A stretch of 64,000 bases of DNA from JALYNX01 sp963749415 (GTDB taxonomy: Bacteria > Actinomycetota > Acidimicrobiia > Spongiisociales > ZC4RG35), in NCBI GenBank assembly GCA_963749415.1, contig CAVVMG010000001.1:682001-746000 (forward strand), read 5' to 3'. Below, one piece after another: positions 1 to 8,536 of this stretch. Positions within the stretch are counted from its first letter, which is position 1. Each line of letters begins with the position of its first letter. The notes under the pieces were generated by a model. The model saw only the letters and a list, made by a program, of their open reading frames with translations. It did not search any database and had not been told where the DNA came from. Position numbers and translations under genes: made by a program.

Positions 1-2
1 TC

Positions 3-620
3 GACCAGTTCAACAAGCCGTTCAACGGCGAAACACGTTTCGGCGAACTCAATGGGCCCGCCTTCCTCGCCCTCGTACTCAACTGGCAGCTATCGGGCTA
101 TTTCAAGGTCATCGAGGAGCTGCAGTCCGACATCGACGAACTCGACGAGGAGCTCCTCGCCGACTTCCCGGACGAAGGCGTCTTGCTGCGTCGCCTGCAG
201 ACAATGCGGCGAAACGTGCGTGAGCTGCGGAATCTTCTCACCCCACACCGTCACATCATCGAGATGCTCAGCCATCCCGAGGCGGACGCCGCACTAGGGG
301 CCGAGGTTGCCGGGAGCTTTCGCCCCCTCAAGGACCGGTTGAACGAGGCTTTGGACGCAGTGGACACGACTCGGGAGATGATCGTCGGGTCGTTCGACAT
401 TTTCATGACGCGCACGGCTCAAGCCACGAACGACGTGATGAGAAGGTTGACGATCGTCTCGGTCCTGTTGCTGCCTGCGGTCGTGATCGCAGGTGTTATG
501 GGCATGAACTTCAAGGTCGGCCTCTTTGAGCTGCCCTGGATGTTCTGGGTGACCGTCGGCACCATGGCAGCCCTCGCTGCCGCCACGCTTTGGGTCGCCA
601 GACGCCACAAATGGCTATGA
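3..620 (+). CDS. corA: CorA-family divalent cation transporter, C-terminal part
   Basis: This is the 3' end of a gene that starts before the window; 205 residues are visible in one open frame. The family moves Mg2+ or Co2+ across the inner membrane as a pentamer. The first ~130 visible residues are charged and helical, like the long stalk helix. Two membrane segments then close the protein, joined by a short loop carrying the GMN signature (VMGMNF, about visible residues 164-169). The C-terminus is short and basic (ARRHKWL), as in CorA. I see no internal damage. The 5' neighbour is unknown. Family assignment is firm; the ion cannot be told. Confidence 0.9.
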   Translation, partial: DQFNKPFNGETRFGELNGPAFLALVLNWQLSGYFKVIEELQSDIDELDEELLADFPDEGVLLRRLQTMRRNVRELRNLLTPHRHIIEMLSHPEADAALGAEVAGSFRPLKDRLNEALDAVDTTREMIVGSFDIFMTRTAQATNDVMRRLTIVSVLLLPAVVIAGVMGMNFKVGLFELPWMFWVTVGTMAALAAATLWVARRHKWL

Positions 621-903
621 GTCAAGCCGGCGTCATTCCCTGGGAATATCGGTTATCGCGACCTGCCACGGGCACACCGTGGATCTCTTTCGCGATCTCG
701 CTCGATCTTTCGCGGGCGCGGCATCCCTGGCCCTCTGCCGGAAACTTGTCAGGCTCGGTCGAGCCTTAAGGGGCCTGGATACGTTCGGTTTGTTGGGAAA
801 TCCGCGGTGGCCGACTCAGCCGGGACGAAGACTCGATTCGCGAAGTGGGCGCCAAATTCAATCCGACCACCGAAGAGCCATGACACCGTCCTCTGGCTCG
901 AGC
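621..903. other. Intergenic stretch without a recognisable gene
   Basis: The 283 bases between the corA stop and the stop of the opposing permease hold no ORF that I believe. A 97-codon frame starting at 679 has no ribosome binding site, runs into the permease gene antisense and resembles nothing. No convincing terminator hairpin was seen. Confidence 0.5.
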
Positions 904-1680
904 CTAAATATCGGGGAGTCGTGCCCGGAGGTTGTGGGGCATGATCCGCCCCGCTGTGATCAGCTTCTGTGAAGTGACGACCACAATTGTCTCTGCTGCC
1001 AGCAGACCAACCAGAACCAGAGCCTGTGCTACGGCGGCCTGACCCGGTGATCCTCCTCCGAGGAGAACTCCGACAAACGCTCCCGGGAGAGTCACAAGGC
1101 CAACGGTGCGTGTCTGGTCAAGGATCGGGGTAAGCGCTTTCGGAGCGTGGCGCTCAATGACGTTTTTGATGGCAGCCGGCCGACGCATGCCAAGTGCGAC
1201 GCCAGCATCGACCTGGCCTAAGTCGTCATTCAAGGCGTCGAAGGCTCGTTGAGCGGTGAGCGTTTGAGCGGTCATCGCTCCACCAATGACGATCCCGGCT
1301 ATCGGGATGATGGCCGCCCCTGTCCATGGGACCACGCGAGATCCAAGGATAACAACAAGCACAGGCACAACACCGGCCGCCAGGCCAACGGCGCACCACG
1401 GCCAGTCGCCCCGAGCACCGACCCGGCCAGCGGCGGTGAGTGTCGCAGTAACGTACATGACGGCGACAAAGGCGGCGATAGCCCAGGGCCTGCCGATCAC
1501 GAGAGCAATTAGCGTCGAGACGACTGCCAACTGAAGGACAGCACGAGCCGCGGCGGTCGCCAGGCGCCCTTCGATTTTCAGGCCACCAACCCTCGATGCG
1601 CCGATGGCGATAACCACGAGCAACCCGAGAACAGCCGCAAGAAGCCACCCCGGCGTGGAACCCGGATTCACCCGTGTCAC
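904..1680 (-). CDS. FetB/YbbM-like (UPF0014) ABC transporter permease
   Basis: A hydrophobic protein of about 258 residues with six to seven membrane segments. It matches the UPF0014 family, whose characterised members (FetB) work with an ATPase in iron export or metal homeostasis. Family-typical stretches are the cytoplasmic loop GGAMTAQTLTAQRAF and the downstream TRTVGLVTLPGAFVG. I chose the GTG at 1680 because it puts ten residues before the first membrane helix and gives the usual family length of 250-260. An ATG at 1764 with a weak AGAGG upstream would add 28 residues that do not look membrane-protein-like. No partner ATPase lies next to it. It diverges from the MMPL gene. The substrate is not deducible. 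Confidence 0.75.
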   Translation of the reverse strand: MTRVNPGSTPGWLLAAVLGLLVVIAIGASRVGGLKIEGRLATAAARAVLQLAVVSTLIALVIGRPWAIAAFVAVMYVTATLTAAGRVGARGDWPWCAVGLAAGVVPVLVVILGSRVVPWTGAAIIPIAGIVIGGAMTAQTLTAQRAFDALNDDLGQVDAGVALGMRRPAAIKNVIERHAPKALTPILDQTRTVGLVTLPGAFVGVLLGGGSPGQAAVAQALVLVGLLAAETIVVVTSQKLITAGRIMPHNLRARLPDI

Positions 1681-1925
1681 TGTATGGCACAGCCAGCCAG
1701 GGCATGTGAGAACGTATCCGCGGTCGCAATGCACCGCTCCTCCACGGGGTCGGCTGGTCTCCATCAGCCACCAACCTCTGTGAGCTCCTGTGTCTGAGTT
1801 ACACGAGATACCTTGAGTTTTCGCGACCGAGTGAACCGCGGCGTTGGCTGGCACGTCCGGGACCGACCCGGCTGAGCAATAACTCACCCCTAGTAGCCTC
1901 GCGCATCCCCTCATAGGAGTCGGCT

Positions 1926-4238
1926 TTGTTCGCGCGTCTTGGACGTTGGTGTTTCCGCAATCGGGGCAAGGTTGCCCTCGCCTGGCTGGGCGTTCTCATC
2001 CTCGGCGGCGTCCTCGCCAACGCGGTGGTCGGCACCGCATACAGCACCGAGTTCGCGCTCCCCGACGTCGAGAGCCGACGCGGCTTCGACATCCTCGACG
2101 AGCACTTCGCCGGATCCTCTGCGGGTGGCGAGGGTGGGACCATCGTGTTCCGGGCCGAGCAGGGCGTCACCGACCCCGAGGTCCAGGCGGCGATGACCGA
2201 GTTCTTCGACGAGGCGAGCCAGATCGAAGGGATCACCATCGTCAGCCCCTACTCACCGGAAGGGGCGCAGCAGATCGCCTCGCAAGGGCCTGAGGCCGGC
2301 TTGATCGCCTACGCGCAGATCGGGGTCTCACGCGACATCACACTCGAGGAAGCAACTGCCATCAGCGAGCAGCTCCAAGAGATGATGCCGGACATCGAGG
2401 GGCTCCAGATCGAGCTCGGTGGCCAGATCTTCGCCACCTTCGAGGTGCCCAGCTCGGAACTGCTCGGAATTGCCTTCGCCATCATCGTTCTCATCCTCGC
2501 GTTCGGGTCGGTGCTCGCCATGGGCCTGCCGATCGGGATCGCACTGGCCGGCATCGGACTCGGCGTATCGCTGGTCGGCATCCTCAGCAACGTCCTCTCC
2601 GTCCCCGACTTCGCCAACACTGTTGCCGTCATGCTCGGTCTCGGTGTCGGGATCGACTACGCCCTGTTCATCGTCACTCGCTTCCGGGAGAACAAGCACG
2701 CCGGGGCCTCGATCGAAGAGGCAGCGGTGGTCGCCATGGATACGGCTGGCCGCGCAGTGACCTTTGCGGCGACGACGGTCGTCATCTCCTTGGTGGGGAT
2801 GGTCCTGATGGATTTGGCATTCATCACAGGGATCGCCATCGCCTGCGCCACCGTGGTCGCGGTCACCGCCGTCGCCTCGCTCACGCTGCTCCCCGCCCTG
2901 ATTGGCTTCGCCGGAGAGCGCGTCGAGGTCACTCGGTGGCGTGGCCTCATCGCGGCTCTCCTCCTTGCCGTCGGGCTGGTCGGAGTCGCGATTGCGTTCC
3001 AGCCACTCGCCGTCGTCGGGCTTTCGCTGGCGGCGATAGTCATCGTGGCCAGCTTCGCCATCTCCCCGTTGCGGCGCGAGGTGCCGCACCGGGCCCCGCG
3101 CCCGATCCAGGAGACGGTGCCCTATCGATGGAGCCGCGTCATCCAGCGTCGGCCCTGGCTGTCCGCCATCGCCGGCGTGGTGATTCTGCTGACACTCGCT
3201 TACCCGTACCTCGATCAGCGTCTTGCCTTTTCCGATGAGGGCAACTACCCGGAGGAGACGACCACTCGCCGCGCCTACGACCTGCTGGCGGCCGGTTTCG
3301 GCCCTGGGTTCAACGGGCCATTGCTGCTTGCAGCCGAGATCCCCGAGGGCACCGACCCGGCGGCGCTCGAGACCGTCACCCAGGCCCTGGCAAATGACTC
3401 CGGAGTGGCCTTTGTCACCCCCGGCATTCCCAACGATCCGGAGGCTCCAACGGCGGTGCTGTGGAGGCTCTTCCCGACGACCGCTCCGCAGGATGAGGAA
3501 ACCACCGAACTCGTCCTCCGGCTGCGTGAGGAGGTGGTTCCCGAGGCCACCGAAGGCACCGAGCTCGATGTCGTCGTTTCTGGTGGGGTGGCAGCGGCGG
3601 TCGATTTCTCGGAGTACCTCGCGGCGCGCCTTCCTGTCTTCATCGGGGTGGTGCTCACGCTGTCGTTCCTCTTGTTGATGCTCGTGTTCAGATCGTTGTT
3701 GGTCCCGCTGAAAGCGGTGATCATGAACCTGCTCTCCCTGGCTGCGGCATTCGGGATCGTGACCGCCATCTTCCAGTGGGGATGGGGGGGTGACCTGCTC
3801 GGTATCGAGTCGGCACCGATCGAGCCTTTCGTACCGATGATGATGTTCGCCATCGTCTTCGGTCTATCCATGGACTATGAGGTCTTCCTCCTGTCGCGGA
3901 TCCGTGAGGAGTTCGTTCGAACCGGCGACAGCAGGGGCTCGGTGGCGGACGGGCTGGCCTTGACCGCAAGGGTCATCACCGCGGCTGCCGCCATCATGGT
4001 GGTCGTGTTCGGCAGCTTCATCGGCGAGACCGACCGCATCGTCAAGCTGTTCGGAGTGGGCCTAGCCAGCGCCGTGTTGGTGGACGCCACCATCGTTCGG
4101 ATGCTGCTCGTCCCGGCAACGATGGAGCTACTCGGCGATGCGAACTGGTGGTTGCCGAGGTGGCTCGACCGCTTGTTGCCGAAGATCTCGGTCGAAGGTC
4201 ACGCCCTGGAGACTGCGCCCCTGATCGAGAGGGTCTAG
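1926..4238 (+). CDS. MMPL-family RND transporter
   Basis: 770 residues with the classic duplicated RND layout: an N-terminal membrane helix, a first extracytoplasmic domain (about 40-170), a bundle of helices, a second extracytoplasmic domain (about 430-560) and a second bundle. The proton-relay Asp-Tyr pairs of the MmpL family are visible in both halves (GLGVGIDYALFI and GLSMDYEVFL). In actinobacteria such proteins export lipids, siderophores or drugs; which one here is unknown. The start is TTG, supported by AGGAG seven bases upstream. The nearest gene on the same strand is 240 bp downstream, so it looks monocistronic. Confidence 0.88.
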   Translation: MFARLGRWCFRNRGKVALAWLGVLILGGVLANAVVGTAYSTEFALPDVESRRGFDILDEHFAGSSAGGEGGTIVFRAEQGVTDPEVQAAMTEFFDEASQIEGITIVSPYSPEGAQQIASQGPEAGLIAYAQIGVSRDITLEEATAISEQLQEMMPDIEGLQIELGGQIFATFEVPSSELLGIAFAIIVLILAFGSVLAMGLPIGIALAGIGLGVSLVGILSNVLSVPDFANTVAVMLGLGVGIDYALFIVTRFRENKHAGASIEEAAVVAMDTAGRAVTFAATTVVISLVGMVLMDLAFITGIAIACATVVAVTAVASLTLLPALIGFAGERVEVTRWRGLIAALLLAVGLVGVAIAFQPLAVVGLSLAAIVIVASFAISPLRREVPHRAPRPIQETVPYRWSRVIQRRPWLSAIAGVVILLTLAYPYLDQRLAFSDEGNYPEETTTRRAYDLLAAGFGPGFNGPLLLAAEIPEGTDPAALETVTQALANDSGVAFVTPGIPNDPEAPTAVLWRLFPTTAPQDEETTELVLRLREEVVPEATEGTELDVVVSGGVAAAVDFSEYLAARLPVFIGVVLTLSFLLLMLVFRSLLVPLKAVIMNLLSLAAAFGIVTAIFQWGWGGDLLGIESAPIEPFVPMMMFAIVFGLSMDYEVFLLSRIREEFVRTGDSRGSVADGLALTARVITAAAAIMVVVFGSFIGETDRIVKLFGVGLASAVLVDATIVRMLLVPATMELLGDANWWLPRWLDRLLPKISVEGHALETAPLIERV

Positions 4239-4320
4239 GCGCATTACAGGCGTGGAAATGTGAGGGAACCGAGTCCCATCGGACCCATCTCTCTCACGTC
4301 GCTAACATCACTTTGACAGT

Positions 4321-4338
4321 GCACGCCTGAAAGCGTGC
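4321..4338 (+). terminator. Small hairpin in the MMPL-RRM intergenic region
   Basis: Perfect 6-bp arms GCACGC/GCGTGC with a CTGAAA loop lie 80 bp after the MMPL stop. No U-run follows, so it may be a weak terminator or part of the RRM gene leader. The rest of the 4239-4480 gap shows nothing else; a TTGACA at 4314-4319 lacks a matching -10. Confidence 0.35.
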
Positions 4339-4480
4339 TGCGCCTCGCTTCGCTTCCTTCGTTTCCGTCGGGTGGAGTCTTCGTAGGGCACATACCTGGC
4401 ATCTCGTATCACATCGGGACCCCACGTTTGTTCGCCTCACAGCGCATGATTTCGACGGTCAAGCCCGAAAGGAACCAGCA

Positions 4481-4735
4481 ATGTCCACCAACCTCTACGT
4501 CGGAAACCTCACCTTCGACACCGATTCCGACCAACTCGAGAAGCTGTTCGCACAGCACGGCTCGGTGAGCCGGGCCCAGGTGATCACCGATCGCGACACG
4601 GGCCGCTCCCGTGGATTCGGCTTCGTCGAGATGGACAACGATGCCGAGGCCAAGGCCGCGATCGAAGCCCTCAATGGGCAGCAGCTCAATGGCCGCCAGC
4701 TCACGGTGAACCAGGCCAAAGAGCGCTCTCGCTGA
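4481..4735 (+). CDS. RNA-binding protein with a single RRM domain
   Basis: 84 residues forming one complete RRM fold. RNP2 is LYVGNL (residues 5-10) and RNP1 is RGFGFVEM (44-51), with the aromatic residues that stack on RNA in place. Such small RRM proteins occur in cyanobacteria and actinobacteria and are often cold-inducible RNA chaperones; that role here is inference. AAAGGAA stands eight bases before the ATG. The stop overlaps the start of the next gene (TGATG), so the two are translationally coupled. Confidence 0.92.
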   Translation: MSTNLYVGNLTFDTDSDQLEKLFAQHGSVSRAQVITDRDTGRSRGFGFVEMDNDAEAKAAIEALNGQQLNGRQLTVNQAKERSR

Positions 4736-4995
4736 TGGCAAAATCGGGAGGCGACGCCGCGGCGAAGCGCGCCCGGGAGCTCCGCAAGGAGCAGCAGAAG
4801 GCGGACAAACGGGAGAGGAGAGAAGCCCTCACCAGTCAGAGCGACACGATCCCCGTTGAGACCGAGGCAGCACTCATGGAAGAGTTCGCCAGCCTCAGCG
4901 AGAAGTTCGAAAGTGACCTGATCAGCGCCAGCATGTACGCGGAGGAGCGGCATCGAATCTTCGTAGCCCTGGGAATCGAAACGGACGAAGACTAA
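4735..4995 (+). CDS. Small charged protein with a SHOCT-like C-terminus
   Basis: 86 residues. The N-terminal half is very rich in Lys, Arg and Glu and probably helical (roughly residues 5-35). The C-terminal half (about 45-80) resembles the short SHOCT motif, a pair of helices often found at protein ends. Its start codon overlaps the stop of the RRM gene by one base, so it is probably made with it, and it may act on RNA or bind the RRM protein. No catalytic motif is visible. Function unknown. Confidence 0.7.
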   Translation: MAKSGGDAAAKRARELRKEQQKADKRERREALTSQSDTIPVETEAALMEEFASLSEKFESDLISASMYAEERHRIFVALGIETDED

Positions 4996-5001
4996 GTCGG
5001 C

Positions 5002-5577
5002 TCAAACATGGGCCAGCACGCCATCTAGAGGTCGCGGAACTCTGCTCATGTCGAGCGCTTCCACCAGTAGCCGCCCATAGGCGAGCTTGCGACCCGACCG
5101 GGTGCCCATGAACCTCCGCAGTTGGTCTTCGACGGCCCGTTCTCGGTGCGCCGGCTGGCGCTGCATGATGCGAAACGAGCCCAGCTCGCCCTGAGCCTGG
5201 AGGACGCTCTCGACACCAGTGTTTCCCAAGGCTCGTATCAGCTCCGCTTCGAGGTCCGGCTCACAGACGAAGAAGCCGCGGGACTCCAGGCCCTCACGGC
5301 TGAGATCGGCTCCGAGCCCGGCGCGCTCCAGCCCGCGTCGGAAGTCATGCTCCTCACCTGCATCACAAAGCCCGGCGAGTTCGAGACCGAGACCCGATGG
5401 CCCATAGATGTCGAGAAAGTGGCCGATATTGGTGGCGCCTCCCATGGCCACCACGGCGACACCTTCGGAATCCAGATCACGCCCGCGACGTATGGCCAGC
5501 GCCTCCAGTGCGGCCCGGTCGCTGAGACCCTCCACCAGGATCACACAGCGCATCGAGTCTGGCATCGTGCTGGACAT
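5002..5577 (-). CDS. Stand-alone OLD-type TOPRIM domain protein
   Basis: 191 residues with the TOPRIM fold of OLD-family nucleases but without the ABC ATPase half. The conserved acidic residues are visible: Glu16 in ILVEGLSD, and Asp72 followed by Glu75/Glu76 in LCDAGEEHD. A small-residue turn VVAMGGATNI (43-51) fits the TOPRIM core. A nuclease or primase-like metal-dependent role follows from the family, but activity is unproven. It diverges from a PadR regulator across a 29-bp gap that holds a perfect inverted repeat, so the two genes are probably regulated together. The start ATG at 5577 abuts that operator. Confidence 0.75.
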   Translation of the reverse strand: MSSTMPDSMRCVILVEGLSDRAALEALAIRRGRDLDSEGVAVVAMGGATNIGHFLDIYGPSGLGLELAGLCDAGEEHDFRRGLERAGLGADLSREGLESRGFFVCEPDLEAELIRALGNTGVESVLQAQGELGSFRIMQRQPAHRERAVEDQLRRFMGTRSGRKLAYGRLLVEALDMSRVPRPLDGVLAHV

Positions 5578-5580
5578 CCT

Positions 5581-5600
5581 AACTCTATCTATATAGAGTT
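5581..5600. promoter_or_regulatory. Perfect inverted repeat, likely PadR operator
   Basis: 8-bp arms AACTCTAT/ATAGAGTT around a CTAT spacer, in the 29-bp gap between the divergent TOPRIM and PadR genes. A TAGAGT box at 5594-5599 lies 7 nt before the PadR GTG and could be its -10 element, so a bound repressor would cover it. Autoregulation is the simplest reading; the binding itself is inference. Confidence 0.7.
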
Positions 5601-5606
5601 GACTAC

Positions 5607-5915
5607 GTGGCTGACCGACGGCCCTCTGAGCAGACGATCCGGGTGCTCCGCGCCTTGGCGGATGACTCGGTCATCTGGCGGTATGGCTATGAGCTCTGCA
5701 CGGAGCTCCAGATGAAGGCCGGGTCGATGTACCCGATCCTGATCCGACTCGCCGACCGCGGGTTCCTGGAGACCAAGTGGGAGTCCGAGCCTGCTCCCGG
5801 CCGTCCCCCGAGACATCTCTACCGGCTCACGCCGACCGGTCGTGAATTTGCTGCCGAGATTGTCCCGACCACGGCCAGCATGGTTGTCCCCTCGCCGACC
5901 TGGGAGGGAGTGTGA
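5607..5915 (+). CDS. PadR-family transcriptional regulator
   Basis: 102 residues with the PadR winged helix: helices followed by the wing region APGRPPRHLYRLTPTGRE near residues 70-88. The segment KAGSMYPILIRLADRGFLE is the family recognition helix region. The C-terminal dimerisation helix is short. It starts at GTG directly after the inverted repeat at 5581-5600 with no ribosome binding site, suggesting a leaderless mRNA. The stop overlaps the following membrane gene by 4 bp (GTGA), a common arrangement in which PadR controls a membrane protein. Confidence 0.88.
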   Translation: MADRRPSEQTIRVLRALADDSVIWRYGYELCTELQMKAGSMYPILIRLADRGFLETKWESEPAPGRPPRHLYRLTPTGREFAAEIVPTTASMVVPSPTWEGV

Positions 5916-6955
5916 ATCGGACCGGACGCAGGTATCAGCGGTTGGCAACGGCCGCGGTCCTCTCCCTGTTTGCCGCGTTTTGGCTCACCGAGTACATCAT
6001 CGGCGAGCCACCAGAAGCGGGGGTGATCGCAACGATGGTGATGATTGGCGTGGTAGCTCTCCCCTGGGTGATCGCGATCCGGATCGTGATCGGGGCGTCG
6101 TGGCGGCGGACCGTCGCCACCATTCCCGATGCCGATGGGCCGGAATGGCTGCTCTCAGCGGCGACCCTCGCTCTTCCCTCGGAACGCCAGGAATGGGGAC
6201 GAGCGATGAGCATCGAGCTCGTCGAGGTCGTCGGCCAGCCGGCGAGGTGGCGATTTGCATTGGGTGCTGCTCGAACTGCCCTGTTCCCTCCGCGGGGCCT
6301 GTCGGCGGCGGGGCGCCGCGCGGGTTCGGTGCTGACCGTCTCGATCACGGTGGCGGTAATCGGCTGTATTGCCATCGCGGTCTACTTCCTCGCCGAGCAC
6401 CCGAACGCCGGTGAGTTGCTCACGGTCAAAGGACTGGCCGCGATGGCAGTTGTGTTGGGCTTCGGGCTCTGGATCGTCCTTGCCACACCACTACTGCTCA
6501 CCCCGGGCCGCTCCACACGCGTCGTCGTTCTCATCACCGGGCTCATTTTGGCAACGGGTTATCTGGCGACTGCGCGCTATTCCGGCACCGATGCCGGCGT
6601 CTGGGTGGTCTTCGGGCCGATGATCGTGTTGTTTCTGGCCGCGACGCTCGGAGCCATGTGGGAGCGGAGCACTGGTGCCGGACTGCGCGTCGCGGTGTGG
6701 GGAGCCTTGCTCGGCACCCTTCTCATGTTCCTGGTCGGGGTGCCCGAAGCGATCGAGCACTATCAGATCGACCAGACCCTGTTCTTCGACGGCGAAGGTG
6801 GTTACCCGATCGGGATGATCCTCGCCGACGCGATTTGGGTCTTGATCGCGGTTCCGCTGCTGGGCCTTCCCTTTGGCGTGTTCGGGGCCGCGCTCGGGAG
6901 GCGTTTGGCCTCGCGGCGGGTTACGGCAGTCACTCTCGTCGACGCCGTCGGGTGA
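5912..6955 (+). CDS. Multi-pass membrane protein co-transcribed with PadR
   Basis: 347 residues with about eight membrane helices. Residues near 80-125 form a soluble loop with the pattern LPSERQEWGRAM followed by RWRFALGAART. That pattern recurs in actinobacterial membrane proteins of unknown function encoded beside PadR regulators. The GTG start lies in the PadR stop, so expression is coupled and probably controlled by the operator at 5581-5600. No transporter or enzyme motif is recognised. Function unknown. Confidence 0.75.
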   Translation: MNRTGRRYQRLATAAVLSLFAAFWLTEYIIGEPPEAGVIATMVMIGVVALPWVIAIRIVIGASWRRTVATIPDADGPEWLLSAATLALPSERQEWGRAMSIELVEVVGQPARWRFALGAARTALFPPRGLSAAGRRAGSVLTVSITVAVIGCIAIAVYFLAEHPNAGELLTVKGLAAMAVVLGFGLWIVLATPLLLTPGRSTRVVVLITGLILATGYLATARYSGTDAGVWVVFGPMIVLFLAATLGAMWERSTGAGLRVAVWGALLGTLLMFLVGVPEAIEHYQIDQTLFFDGEGGYPIGMILADAIWVLIAVPLLGLPFGVFGAALGRRLASRRVTAVTLVDAVG

Positions 6956-6958
6956 TGG

Positions 6959-6986
6959 GGCGCGGGACGGAGGACCGCCCCGCGCC
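6959..6986. terminator. Bidirectional terminator hairpin between convergent genes
   Basis: Arms GGCGCGG (6959-6965) and CCGCGCC (6980-6986) with a 14-nt loop lie just between the stop codons of two converging genes. No clear U-run on either side. Confidence 0.5.
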
Positions 6987-6992
6987 GCACAG

Positions 6993-7307
6993 TCACATTT
7001 CGAGCGTCTCGCCGACCTCCACGGAGCCACCAGACTCCAGCTGCGGGCTGCCCTTGGCGATGCTCACCGCATCGTCGAGGCTGTTGGCCTCGATGATCGA
7101 GTAACCGTTGACCGGGTTGGCGCCGCCGCCGGGCGTCACCGAGCCATCGGGCGACACTGTGGCGGAAGCCCCCGTCGGGTTGCCCGCGTCGAGCACTGCC
7201 GATCCGATGCCGTCGAACCAATCGGTCCAGGCCTTCATCACGGCCGCACCCTCCTCCTCGGACTCCGGTGCCTTGCCGCCGTGATACAGGAACACGAACT
7301 TGGCCAT
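6993..7307 (-). CDS. YCII-related (DGPF) domain protein
   Basis: 104 residues matching the YCII/DGPF ferredoxin-like fold. It opens with KFVFLYHGGKAP, has a middle W-x-x-WFDGIG segment, and ends with NGYSIIEANSLDDAVSIAKG. Such proteins are small dimeric barrels, sometimes found near sigma factors, with no settled activity. AAAGGAGAGG precedes the ATG at ideal spacing. It stands alone, converging on the PadR operon. The family is clear; the role is not. Confidence 0.85.
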   Translation of the reverse strand: MAKFVFLYHGGKAPESEEEGAAVMKAWTDWFDGIGSAVLDAGNPTGASATVSPDGSVTPGGGANPVNGYSIIEANSLDDAVSIAKGSPQLESGGSVEVGETLEM

Positions 7308-7416
7308 GACCTCTCCTTTCTCCGGTTCACCCTATGTGGACCGCTTGTTATGAAGACGAACGAGGCGGGGTGGTTTCGACAGGCGAAACGCGATTCTCGC
7401 CCGGTAGCTTCATCTC

Positions 7417-8184
7417 ATGCCAGCCCGGTCCCCCGGCCCACTTCGCCGCTCCGATCCGATCCTCGGATTCTGGTCCGTCACCGCGGATCTCCGAATTCTG
7501 GAGACGGCCGCTGCTCTCGGGCCCGACTTCGTGGCCATCGACACCCAACACGGGGTCCACATCGCGTCGCTCGGCGTTGAGACCTTTTCGATGCTCGCAA
7601 CACATGGCGTTCCGGGGATCGTTCGGGTGGAAAGCCATCATCCGGCGGTCATCGGGCGGGCCTTGGACCTGGGCGCCACCGGGATCATGGCGCCCCAGGT
7701 AGACGATGCCGACGAGGCCCGGGGCGTGGTTGCCGCCACCCGATATGCCCCCGATGGCACCCGGTCGTTCGGGATGCAGACCACGCAGATCGACCCCCTC
7801 GCCGACGACTACCGACCATTGGTGGCGGTGCAGATCGAGACCACCACGGCCGTCGCCAACGCGGAGGCGATCGCCGCAGTGGACGGAGTGGACTGGCTGT
7901 ATGTCGGGCCGTCTGACCTCGGGCTGTCGGTAGGGGGAATACCGGCATCGGATGTGGTCTCGGTCTTCGACGGCACTCATCCTCTGGCCGAGGACATGCA
8001 GAAGGCGTTCACCACCGTGATCGAAGCTGCCGCCCGACAGGGCAAGCTCGCTGGGCTTCATTGCGCCGGTGGTGAGGCGGCGCTCCGTCTCCTCGCGTTC
8101 GGGTTCAGCGTGTCGGCGGTGGCAAACGACCTGGCGATGGGCGGACAGGGGCTGGCCGAGCAACTGCGCATCGCCCGGGGTTGA
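7417..8184 (+). CDS. HpcH/HpaI-family aldolase
   Basis: 255 residues, the usual length for class II 2-keto-3-deoxy sugar acid or HpaI aldolases, which use a divalent metal to cleave or form pyruvate-based aldols. Visible active-site residues are His45 in DTQHG, Arg70 in GIVRVES, the metal-binding Glu141 in VQIETTTAV and Asp167 in GPSDLGLS. A TAGCTT box ends six bases before the ATG and no ribosome binding site is present, so the mRNA is probably leaderless. A strong hairpin follows the stop. The natural substrate cannot be read from sequence. Confidence 0.85.
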   Translation: MPARSPGPLRRSDPILGFWSVTADLRILETAAALGPDFVAIDTQHGVHIASLGVETFSMLATHGVPGIVRVESHHPAVIGRALDLGATGIMAPQVDDADEARGVVAATRYAPDGTRSFGMQTTQIDPLADDYRPLVAVQIETTTAVANAEAIAAVDGVDWLYVGPSDLGLSVGGIPASDVVSVFDGTHPLAEDMQKAFTTVIEAAARQGKLAGLHCAGGEAALRLLAFGFSVSAVANDLAMGGQGLAEQLRIARG

Positions 8185-8200
8185 GCCCGAGCACAAATAC

Positions 8201-8226
8201 GGAGGCGACCCCGAGGGGTCGCCTCC
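8201..8226. terminator. Strong hairpin terminator after the aldolase gene
   Basis: Perfect 12-bp arms (8201-8212 and 8215-8226, GGAGGCGACCCC and its complement) with only two bases between them. It separates converging genes and can serve both. No U-run. Confidence 0.7.
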
Positions 8227-8265
8227 GCGGCTCCATATGGGTAGGAGCTCCTTCTCTTCCTTGCC

Positions 8266-8451
8266 CTAGAACCGCAGGAGTGAACCCCCGGTCGCGGACG
8301 AGGAAGAAACCTGCGATGTGATGCTCTGCGGCTCGGTCGTCGGGTCGTCGTTGCTCATGGCGGTGGTGATGGCGAGAGTCACCGCAGCCAGGACCACCAC
8401 AACGATTGCCATAACGAAGACCAGCGCCTTTCGTCTTTCCATCTCTCCCAC
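8266..8451 (-). CDS. Small single-pass membrane protein
   Basis: 61 residues. Residues 9-31 are one strongly hydrophobic helix (ALVFVMAIVVVVLAAVTLAI) after a short basic start. The rest is a Ser/Thr-rich, probably extracytoplasmic tail. GGGAGG stands eight bases before the GTG start; an internal ATG three codons on has no room for a ribosome binding site. It lies between the aldolase terminator and the cystathionine gamma-synthase gene. Not recognised; a real gene is likely but not certain. Confidence 0.5.
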   Translation of the reverse strand: MGEMERRKALVFVMAIVVVVLAAVTLAITTAMSNDDPTTEPQSITSQVSSSSATGGSLLRF

Positions 8452-8536
8452 GTCTGCTGCCTCCCGACCGCTCGGTCCCGGACAGCATTATCCCCGCGCG
8501 GAGAGTGGCCGAACATGGGTTGAAAGACCTATGAGA

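Noticed and set aside
679..972. A 97-codon plus-strand frame after corA
   Set aside because: No ribosome binding site, Arg/Ser-rich random-looking product, and it overlaps the FetB-like gene antisense.
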